Below, piece after piece: positions 18,652 through 28,000 of a stretch of DNA of 32,169 nucleotides. Each line of letters starts with the position of its first letter. Within the stretch, counting starts at the first letter, position 1. The stretch is from assembly GCA_017996375.1 (NCBI GenBank), contig JAGOHC010000015.1, positions 1 through 32,169 on the forward strand, read 5' to 3'. Origin of the DNA: Saprospiraceae bacterium (lineage in GTDB: Bacteria > Bacteroidota > Bacteroidia > Chitinophagales > Saprospiraceae). The notes beneath the pieces are model-generated. The model was not told where the DNA came from, did not search any database, and saw nothing but the letters and a program-made list of their open reading frames with translations. A program made the translations under genes and the position numbers.

Positions 18652-18990
18652 ATGAAAAATTATATCGTCATAATATTCGCACTTTGTAGTATTTTTGTTG
18701 TTATTGCTTGCGCCGATAATTCACAAAATAATACCTTCAATTCTGATGGCTCTAATGCCGCCAATGTGTTGGATGGAAGCAGGATTTTTCAAAAAAATTG
18801 CACTGCTTGTCATGGAGCTACCGGTACTTTAGGGATGAATGGCGCAAAGGATTTAACACAATCCAACCTCAGCATAGATGAGCGTATCCAAATAATCACA
18901 AACGGGAAAAAATTAATGACACCATTTAAAGGAATGCTCACCCCTGAAGAGATAGAAGCCGTTGCACTTTATACGGAATCATTCAAATAA
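18652..18990 (+). CDS. Lipoprotein monohaem cytochrome c
   Basis: The 112-residue product begins with a hydrophobic signal segment and a lipobox-like VIAC ending at C20, so it is probably a lipid-anchored periplasmic protein. A low-complexity linker (about 22-38) follows. The haem motif is CTACH (C50, C53, H54), and M89 in LMTPF is the likely sixth ligand, the class I small cytochrome c arrangement. DGSRIFQKNCTACHG and MLTPEEIEAVALYT match the cbb3-type/cytochrome c domain helices. It would carry electrons in the periplasm; the partner is unknown. The AhpD-like gene follows after 37 bases on the same strand. A palindrome lies just upstream. Confidence 0.85.
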   Translation: MKNYIVIIFALCSIFVVIACADNSQNNTFNSDGSNAANVLDGSRIFQKNCTACHGATGTLGMNGAKDLTQSNLSIDERIQIITNGKKLMTPFKGMLTPEEIEAVALYTESFK

Positions 18991-19027
18991 GTGAATTTAC
19001 TATTTCATCAAATACAAAATCAAACTT

Positions 19028-19369
19028 ATGTCAATCGTAAATGAGTTCAATGCGTATCGCGAAAAAATGAACGATAAAATCTTGGCACACGACAACAAAG
19101 TAATAAAGCGATTTTGGAGCCTCGACGGGCAAACCTATCAGGAGGGTGCATTGACGACGAAAACAAAAGAGATGTTAGGTTTGGTAGCTTCTATGGTGCT
19201 TCGTTGCGACGACTGCATAAAATATCATTTAGGCAAATGCTACGAGTTAGGCACAACTACTGAGGAGTTGTTTGAAATTTTTGCTGTAGCTAATTTGGTA
19301 GGTGGTTCAATTTGCATTCCGCATACTCGGCGCGCACTGGAGTATTGGGAAGCATTGCAGGAAGCCTAA
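19028..19369 (+). CDS. Carboxymuconolactone decarboxylase/AhpD-like protein
   Basis: The 113-residue product has the AhpD-type motif RCDDCIKYH, with C60 and C63 as a redox-active pair and H67 as the partner base. It also has the helical framework TTKTKEMLGLVASMVLRC and TTTEELFEIFAVANLVGG. Members with CxxC-xxx-H usually act as thiol-disulphide or peroxidase-linked reductases rather than true decarboxylases. No signal peptide is present, so it is cytoplasmic. It lies 37 bases after the cytochrome c gene and probably shares its transcript. A strong bidirectional terminator follows. The physiological substrate is not known. Confidence 0.82.
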   Translation: MSIVNEFNAYREKMNDKILAHDNKVIKRFWSLDGQTYQEGALTTKTKEMLGLVASMVLRCDDCIKYHLGKCYELGTTTEELFEIFAVANLVGGSICIPHTRRALEYWEALQEA

Positions 19370-19393
19370 AAAATTCAGTATTTATTAAAAACA

Positions 19394-19427
19394 AAAAGTC
19401 AATAAACAAATCTGCTTATTGACTTTT
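19394..19427. terminator. Bidirectional terminator between convergent genes
   Basis: AAAAGTCAATAA (19394-19405) and TTATTGACTTTT (19416-19427) form a perfect 12-bp stem with a 10-base loop. The A-rich and T-rich ends supply a T tract in both directions. It lies between the AhpD-like gene (+) and the thioredoxin-like gene (-). Confidence 0.85.
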
Positions 19428-19446
19428 GAAAAATATTTGCGGGCAA

Positions 19447-19998
19447 TCAATCTTTTGGATGTTTTGCCTTGTACTGTTCGTAAGTTACTTGCTTGTATAA
19501 TTCATCTTTTACGTACTTCAACTCTGACATGATTTGGGCTTTTTCCTTATAGCCGGGAGCCACGCGCACAACTTGGAATTTTTCATCTAAATAGACAATG
19601 GTAGGGTAGGATAGCTGACCGTTTGTTAAAGATACGGCTAATTCATTTACACCTTTTCTGCCGCCTGCCATCCACTTAAACGTATGCCCGTTAAAGTTGA
19701 TATTTTCCTTTTGTTCGGCATTCAGTTTTACAGGATAGAAATTTTTGAATACGTAATCCTGCACTTCTTCTTGCGAAAAAGTATTGGCATCCATGCGTTT
19801 GCACCAACCACACCAGTCAGTGTACATATCTATCATAATTTTTTTAGGCTTAGTTTTACAAAGTTTTTCAGCCTCTTCTATTGTGTACCACTTCATGGTT
19901 TCTGTAGGTTTTTTGTGGCTGTATGTTGGGCGAAAAGCTGCTAATGCAACGAACCCTACTATCATTAAAATCGCCGAAAAAACGAGTTTGTTGTTCAT
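19447..19998 (-). CDS. Exported thioredoxin-fold protein
   Basis: The 183-residue product starts with a signal peptide or membrane anchor (about 4-22, hydrophobic). A thioredoxin-like domain follows with active site WCGWC (W62, C63, C66) preceded by KKIMIDMYTD. LSYPTIVYLDE supplies the cis-proline (P in SYPT) expected of the fold. The CGWC site and the ANTFSQEEVQDYVFKNFYPV segment are typical of the DUF255/thioredoxin_7-like group. It probably reduces or isomerises disulphides outside the cytoplasmic membrane. The ATG at 19998 gives MNNKLVFSAI. Its promoter candidate overlaps that of divergent ubiX, and a bidirectional terminator lies 20 bases past its stop. Confidence 0.85.
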   Translation of the reverse strand: MNNKLVFSAILMIVGFVALAAFRPTYSHKKPTETMKWYTIEEAEKLCKTKPKKIMIDMYTDWCGWCKRMDANTFSQEEVQDYVFKNFYPVKLNAEQKENINFNGHTFKWMAGGRKGVNELAVSLTNGQLSYPTIVYLDEKFQVVRVAPGYKEKAQIMSELKYVKDELYKQVTYEQYKAKHPKD

Positions 19999-20041
19999 TT
20001 TAAAAATAATGTTTTATGAATAATAATTTTTAGAAACGCTA

Positions 20042-20072
20042 TAAAGCTATTTTTTATTTCGGTGGCTATAAA
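20042..20072 (-). promoter_or_regulatory. Promoter candidate for the thioredoxin-like gene
   Basis: On the minus strand TTTA (20069-20072), a 19-base spacer and TAGCTTTA (20042-20049) match the Bacteroidota pattern with one mismatch per box. It overlaps the ubiX promoter candidate on the other strand by 16 bases. Confidence 0.4.
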
Positions 20073-20088
20073 TAGAATTGTAAATTTG
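20057..20088 (+). promoter_or_regulatory. Promoter candidate for ubiX
   Basis: TTTC (20057-20060), a 20-base spacer and TAAATTTG (20081-20088, exact -7 match) precede the ATG at 20107. The palindrome ATTTGT-CC-ACAAAT (20084-20097) overlaps the -7 box and could bind a regulator. The promoter supports ATG 20107 as start, since the upstream GTG at 20062 would precede the transcript. Confidence 0.5.
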
Positions 20089-20106
20089 TCCACAAATATA
20101 CGAAAA

Positions 20107-20679
20107 ATGTTGAAGATTGTTATCGCAATCGGTGGCGCAAGTGGCGCTGTTTATGCTAAAATTTTGTTAAACAAACTCCAAAAAGTCATAAATGACCAAC
20201 ATTTGGCTGTAGGTGTAGTGATAACAGATAACGCCGCTACGAATTGGCAGCTCGAAATGGGTACTGCTTTTGATGAGCAACAGTATCCACAGCTTCAATT
20301 TTATAATAATAGAGATTTTACCGCACCTTTTGCATCGGGTTCAGCACAATATACACACATGATAGTTTGTCCTTGTTCGATGGGTTTGTTGGGGCGCATT
20401 GCTTCGGGTATCTCAAACGACCTCATTACCCGCGCAGCCGATGTGATGCTAAAGGAACGCCGCAGATTGATTTTAGTGACTCGGGAAACACCGCTAAGTC
20501 TGATACATATAAATAATATGAAAGCAGTTACGGAAGCTGGTGGCATAATTTGTCCGGCAACGCCCTCATTTTATTCCCAACCCACTACGGTTGATGAAGT
20601 TGCCGCAACTGTGGTAGATAGGGTTTTCGATTTAGCGGGTATTCAAAGTAATTCTTTTCGTTGGGGTAACGAACAATAA
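20107..20679 (+). CDS. ubiX: Flavin prenyltransferase UbiX
   Basis: UbiX joins dimethylallyl phosphate to FMN to make the prenylated flavin used by UbiD-family decarboxylases. The 190-residue product has the N-terminal flavin-binding GGASG (9-13), the CPCSMG region (88-93), SGISNDLITRAADVMLKERR (100-119) and the RETPLSLIH stretch (126-134), all diagnostic of the family. An in-frame GTG at 20062 would add 15 residues. I reject it because the ATG gives the standard MLKIVIAIGGASG start and follows a good promoter. No ubiD gene is in the window. In a menaquinone-using lineage the partner is probably an MqnP/UbiD-type decarboxylase elsewhere. The GNAT gene follows after 11 bases. Confidence 0.93.
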   Translation: MLKIVIAIGGASGAVYAKILLNKLQKVINDQHLAVGVVITDNAATNWQLEMGTAFDEQQYPQLQFYNNRDFTAPFASGSAQYTHMIVCPCSMGLLGRIASGISNDLITRAADVMLKERRRLILVTRETPLSLIHINNMKAVTEAGGIICPATPSFYSQPTTVDEVAATVVDRVFDLAGIQSNSFRWGNEQ

Positions 20680-20690
20680 TTTTTAATAAA

Positions 20691-21197
20691 ATGACCATTA
20701 CAACAGAAAGACTTATACTCCGTCAGTTTACTTTAGAAGATGCCGACTTTGTCATCGCATTGCTTAATTCGGATGGTTGGTTACAATACATCGGCGACCG
20801 AAACGTACATTCGTGCGAAGATGCACGTGCGTATTTGCAGAATAAATATATCAAAACCTATACCGAATCACCTATCGGATTATTATGTGTAACACTGAAA
20901 CACGATGCAACTCCAATAGGTATGTGCGGTTTGGTGGATAGAGATTTTTTGCCTCACTACGATATTGGCTTTGGATATCTACCGCAATACTACCGTCAAG
21001 GATATGGTTACGAAAGTGCAGTAGCTGTATTGGAAATTGCTAAACAACAGTTTGATATCAATAAAGTATTAGCAATGACCGTTACATATAATAATAATTG
21101 TATTGCACTATTGCAAAAATTAGATTTTGTATTTCAAGAAAATATCAATATCCCAAATGATGAAACACTCATGCTTTTTCAACGCCAATTAGGCTGA
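20691..21197 (+). CDS. GNAT-family N-acetyltransferase (RimJ/RimL-like)
   Basis: The 168-residue product starts with TTERLILRQFTLEDADFV, the classic opening of the RimJ/RimL-type GNAT group. The acetyl-CoA pyrophosphate loop is RQGYGYES (102-109), after IGFGYLPQYY. The C-terminal NNNCIALLQKLDFVFQEN helix-strand is the family ending. It would acetylate an amine of a small molecule or protein; the substrate cannot be read. It lies 11 bases after ubiX on the same strand and is probably co-transcribed, although no functional tie to flavin prenylation is known. Confidence 0.87.
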   Translation: MTITTERLILRQFTLEDADFVIALLNSDGWLQYIGDRNVHSCEDARAYLQNKYIKTYTESPIGLLCVTLKHDATPIGMCGLVDRDFLPHYDIGFGYLPQYYRQGYGYESAVAVLEIAKQQFDINKVLAMTVTYNNNCIALLQKLDFVFQENINIPNDETLMLFQRQLG

Positions 21198-21215
21198 TAT
21201 TGTAATAAAACACCC

Positions 21216-21248
21216 GTTGAATATATCACCAGAAAAATATTAAATTTG
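21216..21248 (+). promoter_or_regulatory. Promoter candidate for the type IX-secreted protein gene
   Basis: GTTG (21216-21219), a 21-base spacer and TAAATTTG (21241-21248, exact -7 match) lie 33 bases before the ATG at 21282. Confidence 0.5.
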
Positions 21249-21281
21249 TAGAATAACCAAAACTGTTTAGAAACATTCTTT

Positions 21282-23024
21282 ATGCGTCAAATACTTACAT
21301 TACTCCTGTTTATCACTTGGGGGCAAGTTGCCTATGCACAAGTTTTACCACCTAATCTCATATGTATCAATAACGATACGTTGATATGGCAAATTCCGAA
21401 TAATCCCTGCGGCAATTTTATTAATTATGTCGTTTTTTCCAGCCAAAATATCAACGGACCTTATAACTTAATTGCCACCATTACCAATCAAAACCAAACC
21501 TCCTATTACGATGTAAATGGCGCTACAGGTACTTGGTATTATTTTATGCACAGCAATTTTGATTGTCCCGGACAGCCCATCCCTACGTCTGATACACTCA
21601 ATAACGAACCTTTAGGTGTGGCAGTTATTAATACAGCAACCGTTCAGGGAAGCGATGTTGCTATAACTTGGCAGCCCAGCGCGTCCGTACAAGCCACAAC
21701 TTATATCATTTATAAAAATACAGCTATCGGCACTATTGCCATTGATACCGTTTATAATACAACTACTTTTGTTGATACGAATGTAAATCCAGCACAACGC
21801 CCCGAAACATATTATGTCAATGCGTTGGATGCCTGCGGCAACACGAGTATTTTTGATACGCCACACACTACTATTCATCTCGCTAAACTACCGTCTGATT
21901 CGTGTGATGAATTTATTGCACTACAATGGAATATCTATTCTGGATGGAACAATACAGGAGGTTTGCAGCAACAAGAAATTTGGTTGAGTATTAACAATCA
22001 ACCTGCTGTACCGATTGATACGCTTACCGCTAACGAATCGCAATACACCTACGAAGGTATAAACACCTCTACAAAATATTGCTTCACAATACGCGCCATC
22101 AAACAAAATAGCAGCATCTACGCTGAGTCGAATCAGATTTGCGTGACACCAACCATAAAGCAACCGATGTCATTTATTTTACTTAAAAATGCTTCGGTAG
22201 ATGCCAACAACCAAGTAGTAGTCACTTGGCAGTGGGATGCAACCGCTTCGCTGCAAAGTGCAGAAGTACAATCATCAAGGAGTAATGCAAACTATACAAC
22301 GTTGAATACACAAAGCTATCAAGGTGTTTCGTTGGTAGGCGAAAATGATTTTTTGGATATAGAAAACAACCCCTCTACTGGCAGTGTTTTTTATAAAATA
22401 AAAACTGTGGATGTTTGCGGAAGAGAACAAATTTCTAACTATGCCTCTACCATCCACCTTACCGGATATGCTCATGATGAGACGCGTATTAATACCGTTA
22501 CATGGACACCCTTGACCATTGAAGGAGCGGCGGTAACTGGGTATCGTTTGTATAGGATCAAAGCGGGTGTGACAACATTATTAACCAATGTTGGCAATAC
22601 TGTATTTACTTATGATGATACTATTGATGCGCTTAATTCTGATGATTCGCAAATTTGTTATTATGTGATTGCAGATGGTGCAATAAACTATCCGGATGGC
22701 ACGCATGAGTTATTAGACACGCGATCGAATACAATTTGTATTCAACAAAAGGTGGTTGTGTTATTGCCAAATGCTTTTGCTCCTACGGGTAAAAACCAAG
22801 AGTTTAAACCTTTACTTGTTTTTGGTGAGTCGGCACAATTCAGTATGCAGATTTATGACCGTTGGGGGCAGCAAATTTTTCAAACTACAGATGTCGAAAA
22901 AGGTTGGAACGGCAAGCGCGATGGTAATTATATGAATCAAGGAATTTATACCTATTTTATTAGAGTTATACAAACAGATGGAGCAGTTTTTGAAAAAACG
23001 GGTACAGTTATGCTCATTCGATAA
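21282..23024 (+). CDS. Type IX-secreted surface protein with gliding-motility-associated C-terminal (CHU_C) domain
   Basis: The 580-residue product has a signal peptide with a likely cut after AYA (17-19). Four to five beta-sandwich, fibronectin type III-like units follow (about 22-490), with the recurrent pattern of a tryptophan strand, YY(V/F/I) strands and CG near DACGN, DVCGREQ and similar segments. The C-terminal domain (about 492-580), starting LLPNAFAPTGKNQEFKP and containing YDRWGQQIFQT and GIYTYFIRV, is a type B sorting signal for the type IX secretion system. It is expected to be exported across the outer membrane and attached or released. Its binding target is unknown. Its 3' end overlaps the convergent Ppx/GppA gene by 11 bases. 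Confidence 0.88.
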   Translation: MRQILTLLLFITWGQVAYAQVLPPNLICINNDTLIWQIPNNPCGNFINYVVFSSQNINGPYNLIATITNQNQTSYYDVNGATGTWYYFMHSNFDCPGQPIPTSDTLNNEPLGVAVINTATVQGSDVAITWQPSASVQATTYIIYKNTAIGTIAIDTVYNTTTFVDTNVNPAQRPETYYVNALDACGNTSIFDTPHTTIHLAKLPSDSCDEFIALQWNIYSGWNNTGGLQQQEIWLSINNQPAVPIDTLTANESQYTYEGINTSTKYCFTIRAIKQNSSIYAESNQICVTPTIKQPMSFILLKNASVDANNQVVVTWQWDATASLQSAEVQSSRSNANYTTLNTQSYQGVSLVGENDFLDIENNPSTGSVFYKIKTVDVCGREQISNYASTIHLTGYAHDETRINTVTWTPLTIEGAAVTGYRLYRIKAGVTTLLTNVGNTVFTYDDTIDALNSDDSQICYYVIADGAINYPDGTHELLDTRSNTICIQQKVVVLLPNAFAPTGKNQEFKPLLVFGESAQFSMQIYDRWGQQIFQTTDVEKGWNGKRDGNYMNQGIYTYFIRVIQTDGAVFEKTGTVMLIR

Positions 23025-23916
23025 TACTTAAAATGACACCCTCTTTTAAATCGTAATCTGAAATATATATTTCACCAAATTGATGATGCTTTAGCAAGAA
23101 AGCAATTAAGATTGTAGCGATAGCCATCATTTCTGCACGACCTTCGGGTATGTTTGGGTTTTCTTTTCGTTCTTGTGTGGTGCTGTAGAGGAGTATTCCA
23201 TGCACTTTCCAAAATTCTTCTAAGGTCAGCGTAGCATAAGTTTGGTGTAGGCGTTTGTTTTTCGAATAATTTTCAAAGACATCAAAAGCACCGGATGCAC
23301 CAACTAAAGTAGCGGTATTATTTTTTTGTAGCTGTGTTAATAATTCAGGGAGTATATATTCTAAATATTGCTCAACCTGATTAACCTCGTTGGGCAAAAT
23401 GGGGTCGTTATACTGAAACTGATTGTACAATACTGCAACGCCGATGGGGTAGCTGTGTCCCCAAACTACTTTGTTGTCTTTCAAGATAATAAACTCCACA
23501 CTACCACCGCCAATATCTATAATAACGGCATCAGGGGGCATTATCGGAATGGCTGCGCGCACCCCTTTGCAGATATAAGTTGCCTCTTGCAAACCCGATA
23601 TTACTTGCCCGCGTATATTCGTTTTTTCATATACAGCATCCAAAAAAGCACCTGCATTAGTAGCAGTTCGGAGCGCGGCTGTGCCGATAGCCAACACATC
23701 ATTAACTTTATAGGCATCAATTGCTTCCTTGAAATTAAGTACAGCCTCAATACCTCGCCGAAAGGCTTGCTCGCCGATAAAATGAATGCCACTTTCTGCT
23801 AATTTCACAAATGTGCGGTGCCGATAAAGTGTTTGAAATAAGTTGTTTTCTTTCCATTCGACAATCAACAAATGGAAAGTGTTTGTACCTAAATCTATGA
23901 CGGCGTATCGCTTCAA
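23014..23916 (-). CDS. Ppx/GppA-type exopolyphosphatase/guanosine pentaphosphatase
   Basis: The 300-residue product has the ASKHA-fold phosphate motifs IDLGTNTFHLL (7-17) and IIDIGGGSVEF (132-142), AIGTAALRTATN (77-88), and the catalytic glutamate in ISGLQEA (E111). It is the short, two-domain-only form without the C-terminal HD-like region. It would hydrolyse polyphosphate or (p)ppGpp-related substrates in the cytoplasm. The start must be TTG at 23916: it gives the canonical MKRYAVIDLGTN, and a TAA stop lies two codons upstream, so no ATG is available. It is the last gene of the minus-strand series, 83 bases after the radical SAM gene, and overlaps the convergent type IX-secreted gene by 11 bases. 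Confidence 0.87.
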   Translation of the reverse strand: MKRYAVIDLGTNTFHLLIVEWKENNLFQTLYRHRTFVKLAESGIHFIGEQAFRRGIEAVLNFKEAIDAYKVNDVLAIGTAALRTATNAGAFLDAVYEKTNIRGQVISGLQEATYICKGVRAAIPIMPPDAVIIDIGGGSVEFIILKDNKVVWGHSYPIGVAVLYNQFQYNDPILPNEVNQVEQYLEYILPELLTQLQKNNTATLVGASGAFDVFENYSKNKRLHQTYATLTLEEFWKVHGILLYSTTQERKENPNIPEGRAEMMAIATILIAFLLKHHQFGEIYISDYDLKEGVILSIIE

Positions 23917-23999
23917 AGTGAGTTATGCAAAGCAATTTTTTATGTGATTATTTGCTGTTTCAAGATACACGGAATTTTTAAGAATGTCAAATAAAGCTG

Positions 24000-25031
24000 T
24001 TAGGCAACATCTACTGCTGCCCAAACGGTGCAGCCCTCGGTGCAGTTAGTACAGATGTCTATTTTATCTCTGCCTTGCAATAATTGTTTGCGGAAATTCA
24101 TGTAGGCTTCGCTGTGCCAAAGTTCTCGGAAGGATTGCTGCTTCAGGTCGCCCAAGCGGTAGGTGGCATCTTTATCAAAACAACAGGGCACTACCAAGCC
24201 ATCCCAAGTGATGACGCAAGCGTGCCAGAGTTTCCAGCAATGGTTGAGCAATTCATTTTTAACGACATAGTTGCCTGTTGCAGTTTTGCGATAACGCGAA
24301 TATTTATCAATAGTTGGAATTAGCGCGTTGCCATTTTCAAAATCATACACCTGTGCTGTTTTGAGTTTTACTTCATCTATGCCAATTTCTTTTGCCAACC
24401 TGAATATTTCGAGTATTTGATGTTCGTTTGGGCGAACTACCAAAAACTGAAAAATGATGTGTGGTGTTTTAGAATGCAACTTTTTTTTCCAATGCACGAG
24501 GTTGCGTGCGCCTTGCAGTACGTTTTCTAAATTTCCTTCTATTCGATATTGTTCATATACTTCTTGTGTAGTGCCATCTACAGAAATTATCAGTCGGTCT
24601 AACCCTGATTCAATAGTTTTACGAGCGTTGGCATCATTCAAAAAATGTCCGTTTGAAGAAGTGATGGTATAAATGCCTTTTTGTTTAGCATAAGCAACCA
24701 TATCCAAAAATTTTGGATTGATAAATGGTTCTCCCTGAAAATAAAAGATGAGATAGATAAGGTCTTTATACAATTCGTCAATACTACTACGAAAAAAATC
24801 TTCTTTCAAGTTACCGGTTGGGCGAGTAAATGCTCTCAGCCCGCTTGGACACTCAGGGCAGCGCAAGTTACAAGCAGTAGTTGGTTCAAAAGAGATTGTC
24901 ATAGGCACACCCCACTGTATGGGTTGCTTTTTCCATTTAGTAACATAAAACGAAGCATATAACCTCAACGCATTGGCTATGCGACGAAGAGTCAGTTTAC
25001 TGAGAAAGTTTAACGTGTCGTTTATGTACAT
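24000..25031 (-). CDS. Radical SAM protein with SPASM-type C-terminal domain
   Basis: The 343-residue product has the radical SAM 4Fe-4S motif C54-NLR-C58-PE-C61, the GEP motif (100-102) for SAM binding, and IISVDG further on. The C-terminal cysteine set (C265, C272, C283/C284, C327, C330, C334), with RLGDLKQQSFRELWHSEAYM between, fits a SPASM auxiliary cluster domain. SPASM enzymes modify peptides or proteins, or act in cofactor and sugar chemistry; this one is not assignable. No small precursor peptide gene is visible beside it. The ATG at 25031 gives MYINDTLNFLSK. It begins 23 bases after the tamB-like stop and is likely in the same operon. Confidence 0.84.
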   Translation of the reverse strand: MYINDTLNFLSKLTLRRIANALRLYASFYVTKWKKQPIQWGVPMTISFEPTTACNLRCPECPSGLRAFTRPTGNLKEDFFRSSIDELYKDLIYLIFYFQGEPFINPKFLDMVAYAKQKGIYTITSSNGHFLNDANARKTIESGLDRLIISVDGTTQEVYEQYRIEGNLENVLQGARNLVHWKKKLHSKTPHIIFQFLVVRPNEHQILEIFRLAKEIGIDEVKLKTAQVYDFENGNALIPTIDKYSRYRKTATGNYVVKNELLNHCWKLWHACVITWDGLVVPCCFDKDATYRLGDLKQQSFRELWHSEAYMNFRKQLLQGRDKIDICTNCTEGCTVWAAVDVA

Positions 25032-25054
25032 AATTTGTTTAAGCAGCTTGGCGA

Positions 25055-28000
25055 CTATCCACCGAAGAAGAACGATTTTAATCCGCTTTTGATTCGGGCA
25101 GATAACTCATTGAATGATTCGTATTCACGTCTATAAATTAAACTGACACCTCCTTTGTTGCGGTTGCCGAGTGCTTCTTGGGTGTAAAGATAATAAGGTT
25201 TTAACTTTATTCTTCTGTCTTCGGTAAGGTCTATTTCTATTTCAAAGTTGCCGGTCGTGAGCGAGCCACTATTGGCGTTTTGTGTGCCGTTTAGGTTGAT
25301 GCTCCCGCTTAGTATAAGCGTCACGCGGTCATTGATGATATTATTTTTAATGCCTAACTGCAATTCATTGCCTGTTTGTATAGATGTACCAGTGGGGGTG
25401 AGTTCTGTATTGTCATATACATTATAATTTATATCGAAGTTTACATTTCTGATAAAGCCTTTTTCTGTAAATACATCCGATAGGATATTAGTCACGTACA
25501 GAGATAACTGATTAGACAAAAACTCCGTAACAGTGTTAATACCTGCAACGCTTCCAAAATTATTGAATCCACTTCCGGAGGAAGGTAAGAAACCTCCAAT
25601 AACGATTAACCCAAACACTTGCCTGTTGAGTTCGTTAGGGTCTTGCTTCAATATTCGCAATTTACTTTCTGCCAAGTTTTTTACTTCACCTACAAGTCGC
25701 GGGAAGCTGATGTCGAAGCTAATATTAGGTTGCATCAATTCGCCGGTAAGGTGCATCTGTAAATCTACAGGAGTAGATTTTTTGGCTTCGGCACGTAATT
25801 CATCGGTGGATAAATATTCGATAAGAAAATTAGACATAGAGGTGCTCAAACCTCTATACGAAGCGTTCAAATCAATAATAGCTTCAAAAGGGTTGCCATT
25901 CCAACGTATGTTTCCGCCGCGTTCCACTTTGAATGGTTTGTTGATGACATTCATAAGGGTAAACAGGTATTCACCCTCCATGATGTCGTACTGCCCGTAC
26001 ATATTCAGGTTGCCGTTGCGGGGGATATTTATTTGGAGATTACCATTGCCCCTGCCTTTGATAATATCGCCTGCACGCTCATCAAAAATTAATTGCACTT
26101 CGGCATCATCAGTAACATTCAGATACATACTTACTTGTAAGCCTTTTTCTTTAAACTGAACTGAGGTATTTTTTTTAGGAGAGGCTTCGGTATATTTTGG
26201 TTTAAATTTGATGAAGTTGATAGCAGATGTATCTTGGTTTGAAACTATAGGAATAAATAAGCGCGACCCTTTGCTGGTTGTTGCTTCTATGTCAATATTT
26301 GTTCGAGCAAAATCGCCACTAAAGTAAATATCACCAGCCCCGATGCCGTAGCCATAGTAGGGTTGGTTATGTTCTTTGGTTGTGTTCAAACAAAGGAAAG
26401 TAGGTGAAACTATGCGAACGTTCAGTCCAAAATTTTTAAGATGGTTGTGTGTTATGCCTCCTGTTATTTTAGCGGTATTGCCCAACGCATCAAATATCGT
26501 AGCGTTAGTAGCATCTACTAAACTGTTTGTAACTTTAAAAGATTCATTTTTGATGAAGTAACGCGTGTTTAAATAATCAATAGTGAAGGATGTATTTTGT
26601 ACTTTGCCTCCGCCGGATACATTTATCAATTCGGGTTTTCCCGAAAACTTCAAATTTGCGTCAAACGTGCCAATAATGTCAGACACACCACTGTGTACAA
26701 AATATTTTAATATTCTTGCTGGATATTGTTGTAACCCTACATCTACTAAAAATGTATTGCGCTTGCTTACAGCCGAATCCGCTTCTGGTGGAATGTAGAA
26801 CCCACGCATAGCTAATCGCTGTGTGCTGTTATCAATGGTAAGAAAAATATTTGCTTGCGATTTCACTGTAGGCATCAGAATAGTGGTGCTAAGTTTGCCG
26901 AAATTATCGCCATTGATGTAGAGGCTGTCTACGGTAGCGTGTGCCGTGATTCCATTAAGCTGCATGATGTCATCTACCTGTGCTTCAGCAGAAACTAATC
27001 CGTTAAATTGCAAATCTTTGTATGCCCAAATTTGATTGATAAAGGATATGTTCAAGTTGTCGAGTTTGGCGAGTAGTCCTTTATCATTTACGCTTTCTAA
27101 GGCGATGCGTTTGTCGCCGTTTGTTAGTATAAAATTTTGTGTAGAAAATGTTTTGTTCCCGAAGCGGATGTAGTTTTCTTCTGCAATTTGCCAAGTGTCT
27201 TCAAATAGTTTGAAATTGGATTGAGAGAAATTAATTTGATAGCTGCTATCAACAATAAACAACTCGCCTTCAAAGTTTGCGTTATCCATCAAGCTGCTCA
27301 GGTTGGTTACGTTTATGTTGAACTGCACAGTGTCGTGCAACAGGTTTCCTTTCAGGTAAATTGCGCCAAAAGCATTTTCTCCAATTTGCAATTTTCTTAC
27401 TTCAAAGGTGTCTTTACCAGTACTTGTTTTAAAGGTGTTGTTCACGAATACATCGGTAAGCACGATATTTTTATATTTTAAATAGGGAGTAGTAATGCCT
27501 ATTTGTAGTGTGTCGGAGTTGTTGTCCACAAACCCCTGAACTGATAAGTTTTTAATGGTGTCTAAATTTTCATCAATCAGTGTTGTGAAGTTGAGCGAGT
27601 TTGTAATATTTGCCGAAAGGCTAAAATGCTGTTCTTGGTTAATGTTATCGTAATGTGGCAGCCCTATTTTTTGATTCAACACTGGATAATGTTCAGCGAA
27701 ATAATTAGCAAACACCTTGTGTACTTCAGCGAGGTTGAATTGTCCGGCTAAAGTTGCTGTGCCGATGGCTGATTTGAGGTTAAATACTTTATCGGTGGGA
27801 CTATTGATGACGGATGTTAGTTGTACGGTATCTAATGTATAATGCTGTTTGCTACCGTTTAAAATTTTCAAATTTTGGATGGTAGCCTTACCTTGCATAT
27901 TATTCAACGAGATGTCGCGCAGTTTTAAATCCACATTTGCAGACATAACTAAGTCTTGGTTGGCAAAATTGAGTGTTTTTAGATTAATTTTTTTTACGTT

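Noticed and set aside
20062..20106. N-terminal extension of UbiX from GTG 20062
   Set aside because: The family starts at the MLKIVIAIGGASG segment, and the predicted transcript begins after this GTG.
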